A stretch of DNA of 64,000 nucleotides from Acinetobacter calcoaceticus (GTDB lineage Bacteria; Pseudomonadota; Gammaproteobacteria; Pseudomonadales; Moraxellaceae): assembly GCF_900520355.1 (NCBI RefSeq), contig NZ_LS999521.1:2480001-2544000 (forward strand), written 5' to 3'. The position numbers were made by a program, and so were the translations under genes. The notes beneath the pieces are model-generated. The model worked only from the letters and a program-made list of their open reading frames with translations, was not told the origin of the DNA and ran no database searches. Numbering within the stretch: position 1 is the stretch's first letter; each line of letters opens with the position of its first letter. Shown here one piece after another: positions 1-6,902 of the stretch.

Positions 1-58
1 TACAAAATGGTGTAAGCCGTGGGCTTAAAAAACTTAAGTTTTAATTGAGATATATCAA

Positions 59-90
59 ATAAAAGCCCTTTATCGGGCTTTTATTTTTAA
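59..90 (+). terminator. Rho-independent terminator
   Basis: AAAAGCCC and GGGCTTTT form an 8-bp stem with a 6-nt loop, followed by a T-rich run. It probably ends a gene lying left of the window. Confidence 0.75.
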
Positions 91-154
91 GTAGATTTGT
101 TGAAGAATTGGTATATCAATTTCTAAAAATAGTAAATTCGAAAACTTAATGACA

Positions 155-187
155 AAAACAAAAGCCGACTCGTTAAAGTCAGCTTAA
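155..187 (-). terminator. Rho-independent terminator, minus strand
   Basis: On the minus strand AAGCTGACT pairs with AGTCGGCTT around a TTAACG loop (one G-U pair) and is followed by TTGTTTTTG. No minus-strand gene lies immediately to its right, so its transcript is unknown. Confidence 0.6.
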
Positions 188-458
188 TTCTACAGTTTGA
201 GAGAATTGCTTAAATAGTTTTTGTTCGTGGCAATCTTCTATCTATTTTCTTTTTCTAAAATTAATTTACACCTTAGTTATGACTGTTTGATTAAAAGAAA
301 ACAGAAAGATGAGATAAAAAGCAAATTAACTCACACTTAACAAGAATAATGCTAAACAATTAACATTTTATAGAGATGATGTATATCAATTAAATCTTTA
401 GAAATTTTCTAAAGTTCAGTATGCTGAAATGACCTACTATTAGAAAATAATCCATACA

Positions 459-692
459 ATGGAACATCAGTGCTTGTTAAAGGAATTAAATTCACTTATT
501 GAATATTATTCCAAAAGAACAGATTGTCCACCTACCAGAATTCGTATAGGTTACAGAGCCTATGCGAAACTCATGCAGAATCCAAAATTTGCTGATGAAG
601 TCTCAAACTCTGCCTTAGATCCAAATAAACGTAAATATAAAAAGATGAAAATCAAAGTCACGAAAGATGATGATCAACTTGAACTAGATTGA
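459..692 (+). CDS. Small hypothetical protein (77 aa)
   Basis: I do not recognise a family. The protein is basic and hydrophilic, with no signal peptide or membrane segment. Its C-terminal third is lysine-rich and ends in an acidic DDDQLELD tail. The ATG has only a weak ribosome-binding site. Support for a real gene comes from a terminator directly after the stop and from a truncated relative at 34573-34698 that keeps the last 30 or so residues (EVSNxALDxNK...KLKIRVTK...QLELE). The TetR gene at 749 converges on it from the other strand. Function unknown. Confidence 0.6.
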   Translation: MEHQCLLKELNSLIEYYSKRTDCPPTRIRIGYRAYAKLMQNPKFADEVSNSALDPNKRKYKKMKIKVTKDDDQLELD

Positions 693-697
693 TTAAA

Positions 698-729
698 ATA
701 AAAGCCCAGCCACGGGCTTTTATTTTTAA
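698..729. terminator. Bidirectional terminator
   Basis: AAAGCCC-AGCCAC-GGGCTTT with T-rich sequence on both sides lies between the convergent genes at 459-692 and 749-1303 and can end transcripts from both. Confidence 0.8.
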
Positions 730-748
730 GAAGTGTGTGGATTTAGAG

Positions 749-1303
749 TTAAAACAACATTATTAAAAAATAATCTAACAACTTATCTCGCTCATCTACA
801 CTGTTTTTACTTAAAAGCTGAACCATTGCCCCATCAATCACGAACAAAAACATGTGGGCGTCTTTCATTGAAGCCGTAGTTTTGACGGTTAAAAGCAGTT
901 TATAAATTTCGTTGATTAGCCAAGTTCTATATTCAATCACCATGCTATAGGCTTTTGGGTAGAGCTTTTCAATTTCAAAAATTGCTTTAAAGGGCAAATG
1001 ATAAAAGCCATTTAAGTCGGCATGTAAAAGGTAAATCTGCTTGAGTTTATCAAGCACCATTTGTTCACGGTAAGAATTAAGAATTGAAAATACTTTTACT
1101 TTGAGCGCATCTTTTTGAAAAGTGAGACACATCTCGATCAGTCGTGCTTTTGAGTGAAAGTCGTTATAGAAAGTCGCTTTGGGAATTTTAGCTTCCGCAA
1201 TAATTCGGTCGACACCGACCTTATGAAAGCCATATTGATTAAATAAATCTTTTGCTGCGTGAAGCACTCGCAGCGCTCTAAATGAAGATTCTAAATTTTT
1301 CAT
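749..1303 (-). CDS. TetR/AcrR family regulator, paralog 1 of 3
   Basis: A 184-residue TetR-type repressor. The helix-turn-helix lies at about residues 10-55 and contains VGVDRIIAEAKIPKATFYNDFHSKARLIE, close to the family consensus. The rest is the helical ligand and dimer domain. Paralogs lie at 21311-21865 and 47597-48148 and share long blocks such as FLFVIDGAMVQLLS and LPFKAIFEIEK. All three are on the minus strand behind a short leader ORF and a C4-like RNA, so the gene is probably read from the promoter at 1813-1841. The ligand and target genes cannot be told from sequence; no obvious regulated partner is adjacent. Confidence 0.88.
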   Translation of the reverse strand: MKNLESSFRALRVLHAAKDLFNQYGFHKVGVDRIIAEAKIPKATFYNDFHSKARLIEMCLTFQKDALKVKVFSILNSYREQMVLDKLKQIYLLHADLNGFYHLPFKAIFEIEKLYPKAYSMVIEYRTWLINEIYKLLLTVKTTASMKDAHMFLFVIDGAMVQLLSKNSVDERDKLLDYFLIMLF

Positions 1304-1478
1304 GTATACCGCTTAAAATAATTTTTTGTTGTATCTAAAAGAGATAGAAATGCCGTCACTCTTAAAATGAGTGCTAAAAAACAGGCATGCAAAAGCGGCA
1401 CTAAAGGTGTGCTCGCCTATCTCGGGTTTATTGTTGCTATGATTTTTGAGTCGTAACGATTCTTAAGGTGTAGAAAAC

Positions 1479-1571
1479 CTAGAGTCGATTAAACCGTTTT
1501 ATAGACTGTTTAATTGGTATGGACGGAAAGATTTTGGCAAAGGCCAATAAATGAGAAGAATTAGTACGCAT
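1479..1571 (-). CDS. Leader ORF of TetR module 1 (30 aa)
   Basis: On the minus strand AGGAG lies 6 nt before an ATG that opens a 30-codon frame ending in TAG. The product contains SSHLLAFAKIFPS. At the same place modules 2 and 3 have 18-codon frames sharing a histidine-rich start and an A-K core (HYFLATFAKS, HYFLALDAKS). From memory the start and the GGAGCTGGCT ribosome-site context resemble the N-terminus of phage P4 Ash proteins (MHGYSHSAVAKS); this was not checked. It sits between the C4-like RNA and the TetR gene, so it may be the translated target through which the antisense RNA controls the operon. Confidence 0.5.
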   Translation of the reverse strand: MRTNSSHLLAFAKIFPSIPIKQSIKRFNRL

Positions 1572-1622
1572 AGCGGACTCCTTTGTTAACAAAAGAAATC
1601 CTACCGATCACTGCTAAATGAT

Positions 1623-1701
1623 GGTGGCAGGACGAAAGAGGGTTAGCAGACTGGCAACAAAGAAACCAGCACACCCGAAGGTGTCCCCCTTCCGCCCTAC
1701 C
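1623..1701 (-). ncRNA. C4-like antisense RNA, copy 1
   Basis: Read on the minus strand, GGTAGGGCGGAAGGGGG pairs with CCCTCTTTCGTCCTGCCACC into a long stem with a 3-nt bulge. Inside are a hairpin ACACC-UUCG-GGUGU and a hairpin CUGGU...GCCAG. Three stem pairs are G-U on the minus strand but would be A-C mismatches on the plus strand, which fixes the orientation. The junction segment GTCTGCTAA (1643-1651) is complementary to the upstream leader at 1774-1782 over 9 nt. The fold and the self-complementary leader match C4 antisense RNA of phages P1/P7; a large group of C4-like sRNAs is reported for A. baumannii. Confidence 0.78.
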
Positions 1702-1812
1702 GTAGAGAAAAAGGGGGCGAACGAGATCACGATACACAAAACAAGGCTTCGTATATCGTCTTTGTTAAATAGGGTCTGCTAAAACCCGCTAGCAATGTAG
1801 GCCAGCCCGCAA

Positions 1813-1841
1813 AGGATAGTATTCGCTTTTGTTGTCGTCAA
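1813..1841 (-). promoter_or_regulatory. Promoter of TetR module 1
   Basis: On the minus strand TTGACG and TATCCT are separated by 17 nt. The same arrangement, TTGAC(G/T)-N17-TAT(C/T)CT, occurs with identical spacing upstream of all four C4-like RNAs in the window. Confidence 0.7.
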
Positions 1842-2010
1842 GCGTGCGGAATGACAATCGTATTAAAGTAGAGCGGTTGAGTTCTAAATTATTTTAAAAA
1901 TTTAAAAAAATAATTGAATATTGATATATAGGAAGTACTTGTCTAGTTATAACAATTAAATATAGGCTTAGGAATAAATATAATCCTATTAATCTCTGCT
2001 AAATAGTTAT

Positions 2011-2089
2011 GGTGGCAGAACGAAAAAGAGTTAGCAGTCTGGTGCCAAAGAGACCAGCACATCCTAAGATGTCCTCTTTCCGTCCTACC
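2011..2089 (-). ncRNA. C4-like antisense RNA, copy 4 (solitary)
   Basis: This has the same fold as the other copies: outer stem GGTAGGACGGAAAGAG with CTCTTTTTCGTTCTGCCACC, hairpin ACATC-UUAG-GATGT (a compensated change relative to ACACC/GGTGT) and hairpin CTGGT...ACCAG. It begins about 9 nt after its -10 box and lacks the 110-nt leader of the other copies. No leader ORF or TetR gene of its own follows. Downstream it keeps a decayed target-like stretch (1995-2002 and TAATAGGATT) before copy 1's promoter. It may be a stand-alone regulator of its neighbour. Confidence 0.72.
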
Positions 2090-2097
2090 AGAAAGCA

Positions 2098-2126
2098 AGG
2101 ATAGTATTCACTTTTCTTATCGTCAA
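2098..2126 (-). promoter_or_regulatory. Promoter of solitary C4-like RNA
   Basis: TTGACG-N17-TATCCT on the minus strand, the same design as the promoters at 1813, 22353 and 50087. The predicted start point falls at the base of the RNA stem. Confidence 0.7.
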
Positions 2127-2276
2127 GAATATAAAATCCTGTTCGCATTAAATTAGAGCAATTGTTTTAAATATTATATTTCCATATCAACAATAAAATA
2201 ACTTATGTTAATCACATTTAAAATCTCAAAGTAAGATAATAGAATTTTATCTATTATCTCAAAAGATTCAATAAAT

Positions 2277-3413
2277 TTAGATTAAATTACTAGAAGACTG
2301 ATCTGGTTTCACTTCATCATTATTTATTTCTGATAATTCCTCTTCAACAGATTTATTAAGCTTATCAGTAGAGTTCATCTCGTTTACTTTTTGTTGGTAT
2401 TTTGCTTTAAGTATTTCTGCCAATTCTGCATTAACATTCTGTAAATGTTCCGTTGCTGTACTAGAATCAATACTATTCGGTATATAGTAATTATTATTTA
2501 TTCTACTTAATACTCGTTCATCCATTAAGTAATCATCACGAATAATACCCATTGTCTGAGAAGCACCTAAATCAAGCATTCTAGCTGTCAAGTCTAAGAA
2601 TAGACAATAAAGCCTATCCTCTTTTTTATCTATATAGCAGTCATGAATTTCTTTGACCACACCTATGATGCCGCTCTCTTCTTGAATATTAATAACACTT
2701 TGGACAGCTTTATACATTAGATCTGGTCGAGATGGAATTACTTTAGACTGTTCATTGGTAGTATTAACTAATTCTGGTGTACTGGCAGATTCAGAAGTAG
2801 ATGCATATAAAGTATTCACTGTCTCATCAGCTTGTTCAGCTGGTAAGGGGCCTTCAGTAACAATGTTTTCTGAGTATCTTGTATTCTCATATATTGATAG
2901 AATAGTACTAATAAAAATTATCCCTACGCCTAAGATTGATAACGATATAATAATTTTTTTGCTATTTCTTTTTATCATATTATAAAGACTCAAAAATGGC
3001 TTAAAAATATAAAGCCCTTTTGAAATATTTATATTGATATTAACGTTAAAAGCTTTGGCTTCTTTCTGACTTCTATCTTTATCATCATCATTTTTAGAAA
3101 AATTTCTACTATTTTTCTCTTGCTGCTGAAAATCTTCATACTTCTTTCTTTTTTGATACTCTTGAAAATCTCTTTCTTTTTGTTTTCGTTGATTAAAAGA
3201 ATTTAATTTTAAATCAAATTCTTTACGTTTATTTTCATTAGTTAGCACTTCAAATGCTTCATTAATTAATTGCATTTTTCCATTTGCATCATTCCCTTGG
3301 TAACGATCAGGATGATATTTTTGTGCTAAACCTTTATAAGCCAATCTAATAATTTCAACTGGAGCATCTTGAGATACATGTAAAATCTCATAATAATTAA
3401 TAAATGTATTCAA
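2277..3413 (-). CDS. Membrane-anchored J-domain (DnaJ-like) protein
   Basis: A 378-residue protein. Residues 5-70 form a J domain with the Hsp70-activating HPD motif in YHPDRY and the helix IV region INEAFEVLTNENKRKEFD. A charged, Gln/Lys/Glu-rich linker runs to about residue 125. One membrane segment (IIISLSILGVGIIFISTIL) lies at about 150-170, with a soluble C-terminal part of about 200 residues of unknown fold. It has no glycine-rich or zinc-finger region, so it is not DnaJ or CbpA but a specialised class III J protein that would recruit DnaK to a membrane client. It stands alone as a transcription unit. The client is unknown. Confidence 0.82.
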   Translation of the reverse strand: MNTFINYYEILHVSQDAPVEIIRLAYKGLAQKYHPDRYQGNDANGKMQLINEAFEVLTNENKRKEFDLKLNSFNQRKQKERDFQEYQKRKKYEDFQQQEKNSRNFSKNDDDKDRSQKEAKAFNVNININISKGLYIFKPFLSLYNMIKRNSKKIIISLSILGVGIIFISTILSIYENTRYSENIVTEGPLPAEQADETVNTLYASTSESASTPELVNTTNEQSKVIPSRPDLMYKAVQSVINIQEESGIIGVVKEIHDCYIDKKEDRLYCLFLDLTARMLDLGASQTMGIIRDDYLMDERVLSRINNNYYIPNSIDSSTATEHLQNVNAELAEILKAKYQQKVNEMNSTDKLNKSVEEELSEINNDEVKPDQSSSNLI

Positions 3414-3656
3414 GTAAAACCCCCTTTTCCTAGTAAAAATTTATATTAATATTATAACTATCTTTGAATTAGATTCTTAGCATATCTAATCCTAGATAGT
3501 ACACTTTCTAATTTTTTTAGTAAAAAATAAGTTTGTCTAGGAAAGCTTCTAAATCAGTATACGAAGATAGAACTCTACTAAAGAATCAGCATTATTTTTT
3601 ATTAGAACTAACTGATTTAAAAATAAATCAAGTTAATTTTTCTCATGAATCACGTA

Positions 3657-4877
3657 CTAATCCATCAACTTCTTACGGCGATACAACCCACAATCCCCAG
3701 AAAATAGCGCTGCCAACAAACAAGTAATGATGGCGTAAGTCGCGACATTCATTCCAAATAATTCAATCGCTAAAATAATAGACGTTAACGGTGCCTTACT
3801 TGTCCCCGAAAAAAGACTCACCAAGCCTAAGCCTGCAAGCAATGAAATTGGCAAGTTTAAAACGGCCCCTAAAGCATTACCTAATGTCGCCCCCACATAA
3901 AACAATGGCGTAATTTCACCACCTTTAAAACCTGAGCCTAAAGTAATAGCGGTAAAAACGGTTTTGTTAAAAAAGTCGTAAAACTCAATGGGCACATAAA
4001 AAGATGAAATAATTTTATCTGTACCCAAACCATTGTATTGCTGATGTGCGGTGAACAAAGTAAGTAGCATAATGACAATACCACCCACCATCGTTCTTAA
4101 GGGCAAATAACGAATGTATTTGTAAAAGACGTCACTGGCAAAATGGATTGCAGCAATAAAGAAACGTGCAACCAGACCAAAGATCAGACCTGCCACAATT
4201 AAGTTCATGAGCGTGCCAAAATGAATGGCAGGAAACTCACTAATCACATAAAAAATATGTGGGTGGACAATATCGAATAGCTCAGGGATGGTCGAAGCAA
4301 TTAAGGCCGACACAAAACATGGGAAAATGGCTGAATATCTTAAATTACCTAAAGCAGTAATTTCCAAACCATAGATTGCACCCGCCAGAGGCAAGCCAAA
4401 CACCCCTGCAAAGCCCGCACCAATACTGGCGATTAAACAAATTTTTCGGTTATCTTCCGAGACTTTTAATATGTGGCTCAAGTGATCAATTAAAGCACCT
4501 GAAAGCTGAACGGCTGGCGCCTCACGCCCTGCCGAACCACCAAACAACTGCGTTAAAATTGAAGTGATAAAAATGATAGGGCTCATTCGTTTCGGAATAA
4601 ACGACTTAGGTTGATGAATTTCATCAATCAGTAAATGTGTTCCCCGTTCAATGGGTGATCCATATTTTTTAATGAGATAACCAATACCAAACCCGATAAA
4701 GGGTAAGAAATAAATGAGCCAGTGATGCAGGCTTCTTACTTTATTAGAGATATCAAAAGCGACAAAAATTAAAGTCGATGCTAGCCCCGCGACGACTCCA
4801 ATCACAATCGATATGACGAGCCAATAGACACTGTATTTTAGAATTTGATCATATTCAGATGAAGGTAGAATTTTCAT
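3657..4877 (-). CDS. ClC-type chloride channel/antiporter family protein
   Basis: A 406-residue polytopic membrane protein of the voltage-gated chloride channel superfamily. Signature II appears as GGSAGREAP at about residues 114-121 (GREGP in ClC-ec1), keeping the gating glutamate. The GxFxP-type loop appears as GSGFKGGEITPLF near residue 320. I do not find the N-terminal GSGIP motif, and the protein is shorter than classical EriC (about 470 aa), so it belongs to a divergent branch. Ion and transport mode (H+/Cl- exchange or other anion) are not decidable. It starts with ATG at 4877, is preceded by a minus-strand terminator and is read alone. Confidence 0.85.
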   Translation of the reverse strand: MKILPSSEYDQILKYSVYWLVISIVIGVVAGLASTLIFVAFDISNKVRSLHHWLIYFLPFIGFGIGYLIKKYGSPIERGTHLLIDEIHQPKSFIPKRMSPIIFITSILTQLFGGSAGREAPAVQLSGALIDHLSHILKVSEDNRKICLIASIGAGFAGVFGLPLAGAIYGLEITALGNLRYSAIFPCFVSALIASTIPELFDIVHPHIFYVISEFPAIHFGTLMNLIVAGLIFGLVARFFIAAIHFASDVFYKYIRYLPLRTMVGGIVIMLLTLFTAHQQYNGLGTDKIISSFYVPIEFYDFFNKTVFTAITLGSGFKGGEITPLFYVGATLGNALGAVLNLPISLLAGLGLVSLFSGTSKAPLTSIILAIELFGMNVATYAIITCLLAALFSGDCGLYRRKKLMD

Positions 4878-5180
4878 TCGCGTTCTTCAATTCGCCTTTG
4901 AGTGGATGATAAATTCTCAATTTTTTTATGCTGCCAGCTCATTAAGTGAGAAATGCTTAAACTGGGCTAAAAATTAAAGCCCGCATAAGCGAGCTTTTAT
5001 ACAGTGATTAATTTTGATATCACTAAACTGTGATAAATATCTCATAACCAGCACAAGCTTTCAAGTTGAAAATGGTTAACGACAACTGTCAAAAATAGCT
5101 AATTTACTTGATCGATAAAAATATATTCCGACTGACCTGACTAAATTAAAATCTAGTCAGGCGAAATCATTTATTTAAAC
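4878..5180. other. Intergenic region with two hairpins
   Basis: This 303-bp gap lies between the ClC gene and the end of the pxp operon. It contains a minus-strand terminator (listed) and a CCTGACTA/TAGTCAGG hairpin at 5136-5161, 20 bp past the biotin carboxylase stop, which lacks a U-run. The ClC promoter must be in the left part. Confidence 0.6.
4968..4997 (-). terminator. Terminator after the pxp operon
   Basis: On the minus strand AAAGCTCGC-TTAT-GCGGGCTTT is followed by AATTTTT. It would stop transcripts coming from 5181 before they enter the ClC gene. Confidence 0.7.
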
Positions 5181-6902
5181 TTAATTAATACTCCCAATCA
5201 CAGTTTCTGCATGGCAGGTCGCGCCCTTCTCTGCGCTAATCTGAATAGCTCCACTACGGTGGGCAAGCACCTGCACTTCCATTTTCATGGCTTCCATAAT
5301 CGCAACCACTTGCCCTTCTGTCACTTGTTTACCATTTTCGACTTTCCAAGCGCTAATCACACCATTAATTGGGGCAAGTAAATGCTCGGCACTCACTTCT
5401 GGCTCATTAGTTTGTGCTTGAGCTGTTGTTGCAGGGCCTTGTGCAAACATGCCCGCTGGTAAACCTAAGCGGTGTAACTTGCCATCAATTTCAATGTAAC
5501 TAAGTAACATCGGTTGTTGGTGGTTTGGAATACCACGTTTGGTTGGCTTTAACTCTTGTTTAAAGTCATTTTCAATCCAACGCGTATGTACATTAAACTC
5601 ATCTGTAAAGTCAGGTTCGTTTAATACCGCACGGTGAAAGTCTAATACTGATGCCACGCCTTCAATTTTAAATTGCTTTAAAGCGCGTTTAGCACGGGCA
5701 ATTGCAACTTCACGGGTTGGACCAGTCACAATCAGTTTTGCCATGAGCGAATCAAAATGACTCGATACTAATGAACCAGTGCGAACACCTGTATCCACTC
5801 GTACACCGTTTCCAAACGGCGCCTCAAACAAGCTCAACACACCAAACGCCGGAATAAAACCACGTGCTGGGTCTTCGGCATTAATTCGAAACTCAATCGC
5901 ATGGCCTTGTGCTTTAGGTGTTTCTTTAATGGAAAGTTCATGGCCCTGTGCGACACGGATTTGCTCAACCACCAAATCGACTTTTGCCGTTTCTTCAGTA
6001 ACTGGGTGCTCAACTTGCAAACGGGTATTTACTTCTAAAAATGAAAGTTTTCCATCACGACTCAGTAAATATTCAACCGTTCCCGCACCAACATAATTTG
6101 CAGCCTGACAAATGTCTTTTGCCGAGGTTAAAATTTTTTGATAAATCTCATCGCTGATAAACGGCGCTGGTGCTTCTTCGACTAATTTTTGGTTACGGCG
6201 TTGCAACGAGCAATCACGTGTGCCAAGTACGACAATGTTACCGTGTTGGTCGGCAATGACTTGGGCTTCTACATGGCGCGGTTTATCTAAATATTGCTCG
6301 ACAAAACATTCACCACGGCCAAAGGCAGCTTTTGCCTCTCGTACTGCCGACTCATAAAGCTCTTTCACTTCTTCGAGTTTCCACGCAACTTTTAAACCGC
6401 GGCCACCACCACCAAATGCGGCTTTAATGGCAATGGGCAAACCAAATTGTTTAGCAAACTCTAAAGCTTCATCGCCATTGTTGAGTGGGTCTTGCGTACC
6501 TTGAACTAATGGTGCGCCCACTGAAGCGGCAATTTTACGTGCTTCAATTTTATCGCCCAGTTTTTCAATGGCACTTGGTGATGGACCTACCCATTTTAAG
6601 CCTGCATCAATTACAGCTTGGGCAAATTCAGCACGTTCAGACAAAAAGCCATAACCCGGATGAACCATAGTCGCTTTCGATTTTTTTGCAACTTCGATAA
6701 TGGCTGGAATATTTAAATAGGTTTCACTGGCGGTAGCACCAGCCAAGCCCCATGCTTCATCTGCGAGTTCGACATGCATGCTGCCAATGTCGTCATCTGC
6801 ATATAACGCGACCGATGAAATGCCCATATCACGGCAAGCATGGATAATACGAACGGCAATTTCACCACGGTTAGCAATCAATAATTTTTCTGTATTCATC
6901 AT
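5181..6902 (-). CDS. Biotin carboxylase with fused biotin-carrier domain
   Basis: 573 residues. The N-terminal 445 or so are a biotin carboxylase: an N-terminal LLIANRGEIAVRI domain, the ATP-grasp loop AFGGGGRGLK and the catalytic EVNTRLQVEHPVTE. The C-terminal 75 residues are a biotinyl (BCCP) domain with EAMKMEV, the lysine at about 540 being the biotin site. The start overlaps the stop of the PxpB/C fusion at 6899, so the two are translationally coupled. Together the pair has the domains of urea carboxylase (carboxylase, KipI-KipA-type carboxyltransferase, biotin carrier) without allophanate hydrolase. The operon points to 5-oxoproline or a similar cyclic amide as substrate, but a biotin-dependent step there is an inference. 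Confidence 0.85.
   Translation of the reverse strand: MMNTEKLLIANRGEIAVRIIHACRDMGISSVALYADDDIGSMHVELADEAWGLAGATASETYLNIPAIIEVAKKSKATMVHPGYGFLSERAEFAQAVIDAGLKWVGPSPSAIEKLGDKIEARKIAASVGAPLVQGTQDPLNNGDEALEFAKQFGLPIAIKAAFGGGGRGLKVAWKLEEVKELYESAVREAKAAFGRGECFVEQYLDKPRHVEAQVIADQHGNIVVLGTRDCSLQRRNQKLVEEAPAPFISDEIYQKILTSAKDICQAANYVGAGTVEYLLSRDGKLSFLEVNTRLQVEHPVTEETAKVDLVVEQIRVAQGHELSIKETPKAQGHAIEFRINAEDPARGFIPAFGVLSLFEAPFGNGVRVDTGVRTGSLVSSHFDSLMAKLIVTGPTREVAIARAKRALKQFKIEGVASVLDFHRAVLNEPDFTDEFNVHTRWIENDFKQELKPTKRGIPNHQQPMLLSYIEIDGKLHRLGLPAGMFAQGPATTAQAQTNEPEVSAEHLLAPINGVISAWKVENGKQVTEGQVVAIMEAMKMEVQVLAHRSGAIQISAEKGATCHAETVIGSIN

Larger units (their letters stand above)
1..458. other. Gene-free left edge with two terminator hairpins
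   Basis: I see no convincing coding region here. It holds two hairpins listed separately and an AT-rich stretch that must contain the promoter of the small ORF starting at 459. Any gene ending before position 1 is outside the window. Confidence 0.6.

Noticed and set aside
1623..1701. Reading the C4-like RNA on the plus strand
   Set aside because: On the plus strand the stem has several A-C mismatches that become G-U pairs on the minus strand, and the conserved promoter points to the minus strand.
1816..1841. TACTAT as the -10 box of the module promoters
   Set aside because: It would give only a 14-nt spacer, and copy 3 has CACTAT. TATCCT/TATTCT gives 17 nt in all four copies.
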